Assembly (NCBI GenBank): GCA_944363525.1
Contig: CALVUF010000002.1
Span: forward strand, 1-64,000
Length of the DNA stretch: 64,000 nt
Direction of reading: 5' to 3'
From: an uncultured Bacilli bacterium
GTDB taxonomy: Bacteria > Bacillota_I > Bacilli_A > RFN20 > CAG-826
Positions within the stretch are counted from its first letter, which is position 1. Every line of letters begins with the position of its first letter. The position numbers were made by a program, and so were the translations under genes. Below the pieces are notes generated by a model. That model worked only from the letters and a program-made list of their open reading frames with translations, made no database searches and was not told where the DNA came from. This document shows, one piece after another, positions 30,161-39,295 of this stretch.

Positions 30161-30274
30161 TCTGTTGAAAATGCAAATAATCTGCTGAAATGACAATTAA
30201 TCTGCTGAAATGAAGGATATTTTGCTGAAATGACAAATAATCTGCTGACGATTTGACGATTTTTCAGCAGATTA
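30161..30274. repeat. Five tandem 20-bp repeats plus one inverted half copy (operator array)
   Basis: Units start at 30161, 30181, 30201, 30221 and 30241 with exact 20-base periodicity. The best copies read TCTGCTGAAATGACAATTAA and TTTGCTGAAATGACAAATAA, and every unit keeps TBTGYTGA. TTTCAGCAGATTA at 30262-30274 is the same core inverted. Two helical turns per unit place all sites on one face. The array lies over and upstream of the promoter of the AlbA_2 regulator. Confidence 0.9.
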
Positions 30275-30321
30275 CGACCTACCAAGGCGAAAAATGGTTA
30301 AGCATATCTAGCACAAAATCG

Positions 30322-30990
30322 TCAATGAACGTTGCTCCACTGGACGGGTTCGACCCCGCGTTCTCGCCAAAAGGCTTCGGCTTTGTTGAATTGATTGGAC
30401 CCGAAATATAAACCGCGATTGGCCGACAACGGAGAAGGATGTCCCGTCCGTAAGACCAAATGATTGTGATTAGTGACTAACTTAGCGAACCGCCCAGCGA
30501 AAGACCCCCATAAGAAGAAAACGATCGGTTGGGGAAGTTTATCGAGGAAGGCGAAGACGTCTTGAGCAAAAGCATCGTACTCTTTCCGTTTATGGGAAAG
30601 GGGAGTATGGGCTATAACGCTTAAATAGACATTGAGCAGCAAGACCCCTTGCTCCGCCCAATGAGTGAGGTCACCGGAATTGAAATCCATCTTGATGCCG
30701 AGTTCGTCCTGCAAATCGGTATAGACGTTCACTAGCGACGGCGGGATCTCCACCCCTTTTGGCACCGAAAAGCAGAGCCCCGTCGCCTGATGGGGATTCG
30801 AATAAGGATCCTGCCCGACGATGACCGCCTTGACCCTCGAAGCCGGGGTCAATTCAAAGGCTCTGAACATCATCTCCCGCGGCGGATAACAGGTATGCTT
30901 CCCGTATTCTTCCTCAAGAAACGCATGAAGCGATTTCGCATAATCCTTGCCTTTGATCTGCTCAAAGAACTCATTCCAAGACGCATCCAT
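30322..30990 (-). CDS. ung: Uracil-DNA glycosylase
   Basis: 222 residues from ATG 30990, the normal family start. A longer in-frame extension would run into the divergent gene. Motif A is GQDPYSNPHQATGLCFS with catalytic Asp61 and Tyr63; the usual His after Tyr is Ser64. NVYLSVIAHTPLSH and the C-terminal GHPSPLSANRGL (motif B, intercalation loop) are typical. It removes uracil from DNA. TATCAT at 31000-31005 is 9 bases from the ATG, so this is another leaderless start. Confidence 0.95.
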   Translation of the reverse strand: MDASWNEFFEQIKGKDYAKSLHAFLEEEYGKHTCYPPREMMFRAFELTPASRVKAVIVGQDPYSNPHQATGLCFSVPKGVEIPPSLVNVYTDLQDELGIKMDFNSGDLTHWAEQGVLLLNVYLSVIAHTPLSHKRKEYDAFAQDVFAFLDKLPQPIVFFLWGSFAGRFAKLVTNHNHLVLRTGHPSPLSANRGLYFGSNQFNKAEAFWRERGVEPVQWSNVH

Positions 30991-31050
30991 AGCAAGAAGA
31001 TGATACTTCCTCTCTAGGAGGAAAGGGAAAAGAAGTTTAATATCTTCGGC
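30991..31050. promoter_or_regulatory. Back-to-back leaderless promoters of ung and the first glycosyltransferase
   Basis: Minus strand TATCAT at 31000-31005, 9 bases before the ung ATG. Plus strand TAATAT at 31038-31043, 7 bases before ATG 31051. The whole divergent control region is 60 bases. Confidence 0.5.
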
Positions 31051-32151
31051 ATGAAAGTCTTTTGGCTCTTTAACCATCCGGCGCCCTACAAGGTCGACCT
31101 ATTCAACTTGCTCGGGCAGCATGTCGAGCTGACCGCCTGCTTTGAACGGGTCTCAGAGAAAGGGCGGAACGAGCTGTTCTACAATCGACCCGCCTTATCT
31201 TTCCGGCCCATCACCTGCACCGGGATCAAGTTCCCGGCCTATCAGAACTATTCGACCACCCCGATTAAGATGTTAGAGGACGAAAAATACGATCTCCTCA
31301 TCATCAATGGCTATAGCACCCTCACCGAGATGCATACCATCGATTACCTGAAGAAAAACGGGATCCCCTATCACTTCTGCATCAACGGGGGAATCGTCAA
31401 GAAGCACGAGTTCCCGTTAAAGAAGGCCTTAAAGAAGAAATACATTTCCGGTGCGACCGCCTATCTATCCCCCGATGAGAACTCGGCCGCCTATCTGATC
31501 CATTATGGAGCCCCGGCCGACAAGATAACCTTTTACCCCTATTCGACCGTCTTCGAAAGCGAAGTCCTCCAAGAGCCTTTATCCAAAGAGGAGAAAAAGC
31601 GGATCGCCGAAGAGGAATTCCACCTTCCTGGCGAAGAGTTATTCGTCTCCTCCGGCCAATTCATCAAACGAAAAGGGTTCGAGCAGCTGATTAAACTCTG
31701 GGCCAACATGCCGAAAACCTCCCGACTCGCCATCGCCGGCGAAGGGCCGGATAAAGAGGAATACCTAAAGCTGATCGCCAAACTTAATCTCACCAACGTC
31801 ACCTTATTGCCATATTTACGGAAGGAACGGGAACTCCGTTTCTTCTCCGCCGCCTCGGCTTTCCTCTTCCCGACCAAGGAAGACATCTATGGCCATGTGG
31901 TCAACGAATCTCTAGTCAGCGGCACCCCGGTCATCTCCTCGAAACAGAGCAACGCCGCCAAGAAACTGGTCAAAGATGGCGAAACCGGCTACCTCATCGA
32001 CTTCCAAAGCAAAAACGAGTTCCTCGATGCCATCGAAGGGGTTCGGACCATCAACATGGGGAAGGATTGCCTAGCGATGGCAAGAGGCAACACCCTGGAG
32101 AAAGAGGAGGCCGCCTTCCTCGAATACTTCGAAAAGGCGGTTAAGCAATGA
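31051..32151 (+). CDS. GT4-family glycosyltransferase
   Basis: 366 residues with the GT-B plan. The N-terminal domain begins KVFWLFNHPAPYKVDLFNLL. The C-terminal nucleotide-sugar domain contains VSSGQFIKRKGFEQLIKLW, LAIAGEGPDKEEY and EDIYGHVVNESLVSGTPVIS, in which the ExxxxxE-like acidic pair contacts the donor. It starts the exopolysaccharide locus and overlaps the next transferase by 4 bases. Donor and acceptor cannot be read from sequence. Confidence 0.87.
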   Translation: MKVFWLFNHPAPYKVDLFNLLGQHVELTACFERVSEKGRNELFYNRPALSFRPITCTGIKFPAYQNYSTTPIKMLEDEKYDLLIINGYSTLTEMHTIDYLKKNGIPYHFCINGGIVKKHEFPLKKALKKKYISGATAYLSPDENSAAYLIHYGAPADKITFYPYSTVFESEVLQEPLSKEEKKRIAEEEFHLPGEELFVSSGQFIKRKGFEQLIKLWANMPKTSRLAIAGEGPDKEEYLKLIAKLNLTNVTLLPYLRKERELRFFSAASAFLFPTKEDIYGHVVNESLVSGTPVISSKQSNAAKKLVKDGETGYLIDFQSKNEFLDAIEGVRTINMGKDCLAMARGNTLEKEEAAFLEYFEKAVKQ

Positions 32152-33215
32152 GAATCGCCTATTTAAGCGTCGCCCTCGGTCAAGAAGATTTCCTCTCCCT
32201 TTCCCCAGCCCCAAACCCGGCTGGCCAAAACTTCCACCTCAACCTGATCCACGGCTTGGCGGAGACCGAGGAAGTCACGGCCTATGCCTATGCGCCCCAA
32301 GCCAAAAGGAAGCCGATTTCGAAGAACCTAGCCTTCGTTTATTTAGTCCGGCAAGGCAATGTCTTTAACGAAGCGAAACTGATTGCTTCCATCGTCAATA
32401 ATAAGAACTACGACCTCGTCATTTACGATTCCTTGGTGTTACCTTTCGCCTTGGCGGCTAAGCATTTTGAATCGCCAAGCATTGCCATCCTAACCGATAA
32501 CCCCGCGAATATATCCCACATCAAATGGTCCTATAACTACTTAATCAAAAAGGCCAACAAACAGGCCGATGGCTATTTTGCATTGACAAAAGGATTGAAC
32601 GCTTTATTCAATAAAAAGCGCCGTCCTTTCCTCATTGAGAAAGGCTGCGTCGACGTCGGCGATCCCAAACCCATAAAGCGCCCGCCCTACCTCTATTTCG
32701 CCGGAGCCCTTTTTGAGCGTTACGGGGTTAAAGATTTGGTTGAAGCCTACCACCGTTTTGAACCCAACCTCGACCTCGTCATCGCCGGTCACGGGGACAT
32801 GGATGAAGAGTTAAAACGCGATTCGAAAATCCATTATCTGGGCCAGGTCAGCAAAGAGGAAAACTACTCCTATATCCTCGGCGCCGAAGCAGTCATCAAC
32901 CCTCGCCCGGTCGACCCGAAGCTCGACCCCTACTGCGTCCCCTCCAAACTTCTCGAATACTTCTGCTTAGCCGACCACGTGGTCTCCACCGCTTGTCCCG
33001 AGATAAGCGAGGAAGAGATGAGAAACGCCACCATCTTAAAACCGAGCCTTGGCGATCCGACCGGGTTATACAGCTTTTTCAAAAACAATCTCGATGCCAA
33101 GAAAAACCTCATCAATTTGCATAAAAACTATGCAAAAGCCGACTTTATGATTCGATATTCGCCAAAAAGCGTTGCCGAGAAACTCAGGACTTTGATGCTT
33201 CAATTAGTTCATTGA
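32148..33215 (+). CDS. GT4-family glycosyltransferase
   Basis: 355 residues, GT-B fold, start coupled to the previous gene by ATGA. The N-terminal acceptor half (RIAYLSVALGQEDFLSLSP) is divergent. The donor half has LYFAGALFERYGVKDLVEAY, LVIAGHGDMDEEL, RPVDPKLDPYCVPSKLLEYF and the acidic donor-binding pair near EYFCLADHVVSTACPEISEEE. Its 3' end overlaps the convergent transferase gene by 32 bases. Probably adds one sugar of the repeat unit on the cytoplasmic membrane face. Confidence 0.85.
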   Translation: MRIAYLSVALGQEDFLSLSPAPNPAGQNFHLNLIHGLAETEEVTAYAYAPQAKRKPISKNLAFVYLVRQGNVFNEAKLIASIVNNKNYDLVIYDSLVLPFALAAKHFESPSIAILTDNPANISHIKWSYNYLIKKANKQADGYFALTKGLNALFNKKRRPFLIEKGCVDVGDPKPIKRPPYLYFAGALFERYGVKDLVEAYHRFEPNLDLVIAGHGDMDEELKRDSKIHYLGQVSKEENYSYILGAEAVINPRPVDPKLDPYCVPSKLLEYFCLADHVVSTACPEISEEEMRNATILKPSLGDPTGLYSFFKNNLDAKKNLINLHKNYAKADFMIRYSPKSVAEKLRTLMLQLVH

Positions 33216-34380
33216 GTATTTCTTGGCAGATTTCGTCTTTTTGGCATTTCGCCTCGTAATAAGCCCGGTTATTGGCCCCGAGTTTTTCCCGTTCCTCTTT
33301 CGGCATCGATAATAGTTCTTCGATGGCGATGGCGAAGGCTCTCGCATCCTCCCCTTTGGCAAAAATCGAACCCTGTGCCTGGTCTAATAACCGCGCCCCA
33401 TCGCCATGGAGGAAGGCTAAAATAGGTCGCCCTTCATTGAGGCAGGAAACCAACTTGTTGGGGATGGTCTTGCCAACGTATCCACCCTGCTTCAAAGGGA
33501 TGATGATCCCAGTCGCGTCGGCATAATAAGTGGCGGTCTCGCCCCGCGGCCGCATGCCGAGGAAACTGATCCGGTCCTCGAGGTGGAACTCCTGTATCAA
33601 GCCTTGGACATCCGGGGCTTCACTGCCATTACCAATCATGATTAAATTGACATTATATCCATCGTCTTTGACGATCTTCATTGCCTTGACGATTTCATCG
33701 ACCATCTGCAGTTTCCCGATGTTGCCGGCGTAAACCAAAGTCGGAACATCGTAACGTTTGTCTTCGCCGATCTTCTCGGCGATTAAAGGCGGCTGCATGA
33801 CGAACCAGATGTTTTTGGTCGGGAGTTTCAAGACATCGCTGAAATAGTCAATAAAAGATGGGGAAGAGACTAAAATCTCATCGGCTTTCTTATAGATGCT
33901 TTTCGACCAATGGTAGAGCAAACGATACAAAGGATTATGCGGCCCCATAGCATTGGTGATGAGGACCGATTCCGGCCACAAATCCAAGCAATGGAGGATA
34001 TGCTTTACATGATGTTTCTTGGCGTAGATATTGGCAGGTGACACCGAGATGATCGGGCTTAAGGACATCGAATAGACGACGTCGAAATTCTCCTTGAGGC
34101 GTTTGATGTATTTTTTGGCGTTGAAGTAGAACGAGAGGTAATTCTTGATGATCGAAAGGGTCAATTGGGTCCGGATGGCGATGTCGCAGCGGTGGACCCT
34201 CACCCCGTTGATGACCTCGTCGTCGACGTGTTGGTATTCCTCCGGAATCGCGGCGTACCCATAATGGGGTTTGGAGGTCACGACCAAGACGTCATGCCCC
34301 TGCCGGACGAAATGCTCGCAGATGGAGGTGATGGTAAAAGGCTCCGGGTAATAATGCATGCAGACGACGAGGATCTTCAT
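33184..34380 (-). CDS. GT4-family glycosyltransferase, WbuB-like
   Basis: 398 residues. It begins KILVVCMHYYPEPFTITSI and has the long N-terminal domain with HLLHCLDLWPESVLI-type text (VKHILHCLDLWPESVLITNA), LVYAGNIGKLQMVDEIV, LIMIGNGSEAPDV and PNKLVSCLNEGRPILAF. This is the layout of WbuB/colanic-acid-type GT4 enzymes. It is monocistronic on the minus strand and converges with the transferase at 32148-33215. Leaderless start: TATAAT at 34390-34395 is 9 bases from the ATG. Confidence 0.88.
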   Translation of the reverse strand: MKILVVCMHYYPEPFTITSICEHFVRQGHDVLVVTSKPHYGYAAIPEEYQHVDDEVINGVRVHRCDIAIRTQLTLSIIKNYLSFYFNAKKYIKRLKENFDVVYSMSLSPIISVSPANIYAKKHHVKHILHCLDLWPESVLITNAMGPHNPLYRLLYHWSKSIYKKADEILVSSPSFIDYFSDVLKLPTKNIWFVMQPPLIAEKIGEDKRYDVPTLVYAGNIGKLQMVDEIVKAMKIVKDDGYNVNLIMIGNGSEAPDVQGLIQEFHLEDRISFLGMRPRGETATYYADATGIIIPLKQGGYVGKTIPNKLVSCLNEGRPILAFLHGDGARLLDQAQGSIFAKGEDARAFAIAIEELLSMPKEEREKLGANNRAYYEAKCQKDEICQEILNELIEASKS

Positions 34381-34433
34381 AACTCGCTTATTATAAGAAT
34401 TTTCCTCTACGCGCGTATATAATTGCCTCGATT
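34381..34433. promoter_or_regulatory. 53-base divergent region with two leaderless TATAAT promoters
   Basis: Minus-strand TATAAT at 34390-34395 (9 bases to ATG 34380). Plus-strand TATAAT at 34418-34423 (10 bases to ATG 34434). ACGCGCGT lies between them. Any -35 elements must overlap the opposite promoter. Confidence 0.6.
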
Positions 34434-35984
34434 ATGGAGCCAAGCAAAGCCCGCCAATTATCCTTAACGGTCCGGAGCAACGTCGCCATCAATTTGGTCC
34501 GGACCTTGGCGATGACGATCCTTTCCTTCATCACCTTCCCTTATATCACCCGGGCCTTAGGCGATGAGGCCTTTGGCTTATACACCTGGGCCAACGCCTT
34601 CGTTTATTACTTCCTGATTCTGGCTAAGATCTCGATTCCCAACCTCGCCATCCGCGAATGCGTCAAAGTCAAAAACGACCGGCAGAAGCTTTCCACCACC
34701 GTCCAGCAGTTCTTCCTCCTTCAAGCCGGGATGACCTTAATCAGCTTCTTGTTGATGTGTTTGATCGTCTTCTCGGTCCCCTCGTTGTTTTCCTCAGCCG
34801 AGATCATCTTCCTCCTCTCGATCAACTTCTTAGCCGGCGTCTTCTCCTTCGAATGGGTCTACATCGCCTTGGAGAAGCACTTCTACATCACCGTCCGCTC
34901 GGTATCGTTAATCGCTTTCTCAGCTGCCTGCACCTTCCTGTTCATCAAGCAATCGGCCTATCCGGAGAACTATTTGTACCTCTACGCCTTAATAGCCATC
35001 TCCTCCACCATACTCACTTCGGTCTTCAACTGCTTTTTCCTCCATAAATACGTCTCTTTGAAGAAGAGGGGGCCCTATAACTTCCGGCCCTTCATCGGCC
35101 CTTTGGTGACGATGGCTTTATTGTCGTTGGCCTTGACCCTTTATAACCAGACCGATGAGTTCATCTTAGGGCTAATCGACCCAAGCAAGGCCGCCGTCGG
35201 GGCTTATTCGGTCGGGGTCAAAGGGGTCGATATCGTCATCACCTTGATCACCTCCCTCTACGCCGTCTTCATGCCCCGCGCCTCCTATTACTATGGGTTA
35301 GAAAACAAGGCCCCCTTTAGAAGGTTATTGAACTATTCATTCAACATCACTTTCTTCATCGCCATCCCGGCTTTTGCCACCATGGCGGCCCTCAGCACCC
35401 CGATCACCGCCTTAATCTCCGGTGGGGACTTAACCGAATCCTATGCTGACGCCAACTGGATTCTCTTTTCCTTAGCCGGCATGATGTTGACTTATTCCTT
35501 AGGCGACGACATCTACACCGAGATCCTTATCCCTCAAAAGAGGGAACGCCATTACTTAATCGCCGTGCTGTTCGGGGTCTTGATCAACGTCTCCTTATCT
35601 TTCATCTTGGCCCTCTACGCCTTCCCCGCTTCCCCCGGCATCGGGGTGGCTTTAGCCACCATGGTCGCCGATATCTTGGTCTTGGCTTATTTGCTTTACG
35701 TCGCCAAGGACTATGCCCTACCGGCCATCCTTAATATCAACAACCTTAAGATCGTCCTCTTTGGGATCGCCATCTTCGTCCTCTCGTACTTCCTGCTGCC
35801 GGTTTTGGAAAAACAAATCCCTTGGAACGATCACATCACCGCCCATTTGGTGTCGTCGCTGATAATATTGGTCGTCGACGCCATTATCTATATCTTCGGC
35901 TTACTAGCCTGCCGCGAGACCTTAATCTCCTCGGTCTTCCGGCGAAAGGGGAAAGACCATGAACCCGAATCTGCCGGACAATAA
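34434..35984 (+). CDS. Wzx-type polysaccharide flippase
   Basis: 516 residues with about 14 membrane helices. It has the typical start of the PST/MOP family (RSNVAINLVRTLAMTILSF, ITFPYITRALGDEAFGLYTW) and the family's NQTDEFILG segment near 240. It should move the lipid-linked repeat unit across the membrane for the polymerase at 37781-39295. Its last 26 bases overlap the TupA-like gene, which starts within it in another frame. Leaderless start. Confidence 0.92.
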   Translation: MEPSKARQLSLTVRSNVAINLVRTLAMTILSFITFPYITRALGDEAFGLYTWANAFVYYFLILAKISIPNLAIRECVKVKNDRQKLSTTVQQFFLLQAGMTLISFLLMCLIVFSVPSLFSSAEIIFLLSINFLAGVFSFEWVYIALEKHFYITVRSVSLIAFSAACTFLFIKQSAYPENYLYLYALIAISSTILTSVFNCFFLHKYVSLKKRGPYNFRPFIGPLVTMALLSLALTLYNQTDEFILGLIDPSKAAVGAYSVGVKGVDIVITLITSLYAVFMPRASYYYGLENKAPFRRLLNYSFNITFFIAIPAFATMAALSTPITALISGGDLTESYADANWILFSLAGMMLTYSLGDDIYTEILIPQKRERHYLIAVLFGVLINVSLSFILALYAFPASPGIGVALATMVADILVLAYLLYVAKDYALPAILNINNLKIVLFGIAIFVLSYFLLPVLEKQIPWNDHITAHLVSSLIILVVDAIIYIFGLLACRETLISSVFRRKGKDHEPESAGQ

Positions 35985-36906
35985 GCTCAAACGGTTTTTC
36001 GGCGAGCTGCTCCGCCGCCCAATCAAAGCCCTATCCAAAACCGCCTACGTCAAGCTGCAGTACCGTTACATCACCCACCACAAGCTCAACCTCAAGCACC
36101 CAACTCGTTACACCGAAAAGCTCCAGCACCTCCGCCTATACGAATATCCCCAGGACGATTTAGTCTCCCTTTGCGCCTCCCGCGATGGGGTCCGCCACTA
36201 CTTAGAGGAAAACGGGTTTTCGCAATACTTAATCCAGATTTACGGGGTTTTCGATGATTTTTCCGATATCGATTTCGCTCAATTGCCGGATAAATTCGCC
36301 CTTAAATGCACCCATGCCTCGGGGTTTAACCTCTTCTGCCACGATAAGGCCAAACTCGATCTTCAAGCGGCCAAAGCCAAATTCGATCAATGGCTGGCGA
36401 CTAACTATGGGAAGATGACGGTCGAGCCCCATTATTCGAAGATCAAGCCCCGGATCATCGTCGAACAACTATTGGAGGAACCCGGTCAAATCGCCCCCAT
36501 CGAATATAAGATCCATGTCTTCAATGGGAAAGCTCGAAACCTCTATGTCGTCCGGGGACGGGGCCAAGATATCCGTTATGATGAGCTCTATATCGATTTC
36601 TCACCCTTCGATGGCAGCCAATTCAACGGCTGGAAGAAATCCGATACCCCACCGGTTAAACCCGAAAACTGGGATGAGGTGGTTTGGTTCGCTGAAAAAG
36701 CCTCGGCCCCCTTCCCTTTCGTCCGTTTCGACGTCTATGACATCGACGGGAAAATCTATTTCTCCGAGATGACTTTCACTCCCGCCAAAGGAACCTTGAT
36801 CCTCGATGATGATCAAGTCGATTTCCAAATGGGCGAATGGCTGAATATCGAGGACTTCCAGCCCCACCTAGTTCCAGCGGGAGTCCGGGATCAATACCTC
36901 AAGTAA
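35959..36906 (+). CDS. TupA-like ATP-grasp protein of the polysaccharide locus
   Basis: 315 residues matching the TupA-like ATP-grasp family (teichuronopeptide biosynthesis): HPTRYTEKLQHLRLYEYPQD, FALKCTHASGFNLFC with the ATP-binding lysine, PRIIVEQLLEE, IEYKIHVFNGKARNLYV, VRFDVYDIDGKIYFSEMTFTPA with metal-binding acidic residues. Such proteins probably attach an amino acid or similar group to the glycan. The gene begins inside the end of wzx and its 3' end overlaps the convergent lipoprotein gene by 39 bases. Confidence 0.87.
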   Translation: MNPNLPDNKLKRFFGELLRRPIKALSKTAYVKLQYRYITHHKLNLKHPTRYTEKLQHLRLYEYPQDDLVSLCASRDGVRHYLEENGFSQYLIQIYGVFDDFSDIDFAQLPDKFALKCTHASGFNLFCHDKAKLDLQAAKAKFDQWLATNYGKMTVEPHYSKIKPRIIVEQLLEEPGQIAPIEYKIHVFNGKARNLYVVRGRGQDIRYDELYIDFSPFDGSQFNGWKKSDTPPVKPENWDEVVWFAEKASAPFPFVRFDVYDIDGKIYFSEMTFTPAKGTLILDDDQVDFQMGEWLNIEDFQPHLVPAGVRDQYLK

Positions 36907-37788
36907 CATCAAGCCGATGTAATAATCAGATTCGGAGTCGAAGTCGGTGCTGGTGACGTGTGATACCCCGTCAGAATCAACATAGGTATCCTCGCAGGTG
37001 AAATCCATCGACATCCCGACGATGCCAGAGGGATCGATGTTGGCATCGGCAAAATCAAATCCGACCAAAGAAGTGGCCTCGGCCGAATAGTTGGTTTGGA
37101 GTTTGACGTTCAAGAGCGACACCGTCTCCCCAACCAAGGTTTCCAAATCCGAAGCGAATTTATAGAAGGTAATGTTGATATCGAAAGTCGAGACCCGACC
37201 AACGTTGCCATCAGGCGAATTGGACCCGCCCCGGCAGGCGAAGGCAAAATAGTCCCCTTCCAATAACTCGGCCGGAAACTTGGTCCCATAGCCATCTCCA
37301 TCTAAGCAAACCAAGGAATAGAAGCCCCAGGCGTTGCAACGGACCTGCCCGTTGTAGAGTTTAGACAGATACCCTTTCCGGAACCCGTCATGGAGGCGGC
37401 TTAGTTTCTTAGTCTGGCTATAGACCACATCATAAAGGGAGGATTGATCGGACCACACCCCGACCCCAGGATTATCGATGTCCGGTTCCCAGCGGAGATC
37501 ACCGCCCTTACTGTTTTTAAAATAATCCGGATGCCATTGCTTGGCTTGATTATAGCCCCGGCAATCAGAAGGCTGCTCATAGACACCCGAGCCATTAAAG
37601 TAGCCGTTTTCCTCATTATTCAAGGTCGCGACCACGGTTTTGCTCGCCTCCTTCAATCCCTCGTCATAGGCGTTATAACGGTTGTTGACGAACTCGGGAT
37701 CGATATAGGCGTCACCAGGATATAACTCTGTCGTATCGCAGCCAAAGAGGAGGAAAGGCAAAGCCAATAAGGAAAGTTTCTTATTCAT
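36868..37788 (-). CDS. Lipoprotein of the exopolysaccharide operon
   Basis: 306 residues from ATG 37788, which begins the signal peptide MNKKLSLLALPFLLFGC with lipobox LFGC (Cys17). The mature part has EGLKEASKTVVATLNNEENG, several Asp/Tyr-rich stretches, paired Trp near QAKQWHP, and four or five cysteines. I recognise no family. The ATG overlaps the polymerase stop by 8 bases, so it is made together with the polymerase and may act on the exported glycan outside the cell. Confidence 0.75.
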   Translation of the reverse strand: MNKKLSLLALPFLLFGCDTTELYPGDAYIDPEFVNNRYNAYDEGLKEASKTVVATLNNEENGYFNGSGVYEQPSDCRGYNQAKQWHPDYFKNSKGGDLRWEPDIDNPGVGVWSDQSSLYDVVYSQTKKLSRLHDGFRKGYLSKLYNGQVRCNAWGFYSLVCLDGDGYGTKFPAELLEGDYFAFACRGGSNSPDGNVGRVSTFDINITFYKFASDLETLVGETVSLLNVKLQTNYSAEATSLVGFDFADANIDPSGIVGMSMDFTCEDTYVDSDGVSHVTSTDFDSESDYYIGLMLLEVLIPDSRWN

Positions 37789-39295
37789 CGATTTTAACCT
37801 CCTGATAATCGGCGGACTGTACGGCGATAGGAACCGCGACCACCTGGGCCGGATCAAGCTTTTCCGGTAAATAGATGGCCCCGAAGCAGAAGGCCATCAA
37901 CAAGGCGACGTTGCTCCGGGTTAAAGGCAGCAGATTGGTCGAATGGGTTGAGAAGATCCCATCAATCTCCGAGGGGTGCTTCAAAGGCAATTCCGAATCG
38001 AATAAGGACAGGTAAATGAAGCCCCCAAAGGCCAACCCTAAGATCGCGAAGACGAAGAACCGGTCCTGATCGGTGACCTTGGTTAAGGCCACGTAGCCTT
38101 TGTATACGAAGAAGAAAATGAAATACAGGAGCAGGAAGAAGGCGATGAAGCCGTTTTGATAAAGAATTTGGAATTCAAAGATCCGGATATCGTAAACCAA
38201 GTTGGAATTAGCCCCGAAGAGCAAGGAGGCGAAATCAAGCGACCGCCGGCCGGCGTTATCGTAATTGAATATTAGTTCCCCAATCGCCACCTCGATTCTA
38301 TTCATAAACGCCCCATCTTCAAAATACCTTCCAAGCAACGGGATTTTGCGGAGAAATCCCCCGCCGCCGGAGACGAGGATGGAATCGATGATCAATAAGA
38401 ACACGCCGAGCAGCACCAAGGCCGCGAGGACGAGGAAGGCGATCATGACCCCCTTGTCGACCTTCTTCCGCGCTTCCTCCGATTTGGCCCGGATCTTCAA
38501 TAACCAGGCGGCGACGAAGGCCACGGCATAGACCAGGAGCAAGGCGATTATGGCCTTTAAATGGGGCGTGAAGATCAAATTCAACGCCCCGACCCCAGAG
38601 GCGACGCTTAAGCCGGCAATGACTTTCTTATCCAGCTTCTGGAAGAACAAGGATAAGAGGCCGATCCCCGAGCAGGCGAGGATGAAGGGCAAGGTCAAAG
38701 CGAACTTGATGTCGGCCTCGACGAAAGTAAAGCCATCAAGGTATTTCCCTTCCTGGGCGATATGGAAGACGACTCCATCATAATAATAGACGTCGCCAGC
38801 ATAGATTGAGGCATAGAAGGGACCATAGGAGCAAAGGGAATACATGAAGGTGATGAGGACGACCAAGGTCAAGCCGCCCAAGACCCCGAGCAGGATCCAT
38901 TCCTTCTTAAGCTTATCAAGGCTCGACAGCATGAACCCCAAGGCCCCAATGCCTAAGAAACCAATCGCGGTCACTAAGCCATCCAAGACGAAGGACAAGC
39001 CCGAGGAAATGGCTAGGTGGAACATCGAGAAGCCGAGGAACAAAGGCAGGATCAAAACGGGGAGCAGCAAATATAGATCCTTCTTCCTGATCGATTTGAA
39101 ACGCAGGCTATTGGAGATTAGGGGATAAAGGAAGAGGGCGATGCATAAGCCGGCGGCCCGTAGAATCGTGAGCCCCGTCGCCCCAGCGAACCCAAAACAG
39201 ATCAAAGCCACCACCTCGATGGCCAAAAACGAAAGGACCGCCCCTTGCTTGGATTCGGTTTGCATTAAGGTCGGCTTGGCGTCGTTGTCTTTCAC
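37781..39295 (-). CDS. Polysaccharide polymerase / O-antigen ligase-like membrane protein
   Basis: About 504 residues with 10-12 membrane helices and one large extracytoplasmic region in the second half (IEVAIGELIFNYDNAGRRSL to IFEFQILYQNGFIAFF). The RR-S-L and YQNGFIAFFLL parts resemble Wzy/O-antigen ligase (Wzy_C-like) proteins. Start GTG 39295 is chosen because AAGGAGG is then 9 bases away; ATG 39304 touches the Shine-Dalgarno sequence directly. The GTG overlaps the stop of the GT-D gene (GGTGA). It would polymerise the units flipped by the Wzx protein. Confidence 0.8.
   Translation of the reverse strand: MKDNDAKPTLMQTESKQGAVLSFLAIEVVALICFGFAGATGLTILRAAGLCIALFLYPLISNSLRFKSIRKKDLYLLLPVLILPLFLGFSMFHLAISSGLSFVLDGLVTAIGFLGIGALGFMLSSLDKLKKEWILLGVLGGLTLVVLITFMYSLCSYGPFYASIYAGDVYYYDGVVFHIAQEGKYLDGFTFVEADIKFALTLPFILACSGIGLLSLFFQKLDKKVIAGLSVASGVGALNLIFTPHLKAIIALLLVYAVAFVAAWLLKIRAKSEEARKKVDKGVMIAFLVLAALVLLGVFLLIIDSILVSGGGGFLRKIPLLGRYFEDGAFMNRIEVAIGELIFNYDNAGRRSLDFASLLFGANSNLVYDIRIFEFQILYQNGFIAFFLLLYFIFFFVYKGYVALTKVTDQDRFFVFAILGLAFGGFIYLSLFDSELPLKHPSEIDGIFSTHSTNLLPLTRSNVALLMAFCFGAIYLPEKLDPAQVVAVPIAVQSADYQEVKIDE

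Noticed and set aside
30143..30285. Longer N-terminus for the AlbA_2 protein
   Set aside because: It would translate the tandem repeats and start upstream of the TATAAT box; the domain begins at MDKKEIENIRESS.
30991..31077. Longer N-terminus for ung
   Set aside because: It would overlap the divergent glycosyltransferase start and both leaderless promoters; residue 1 of the family aligns with ATG 30990.
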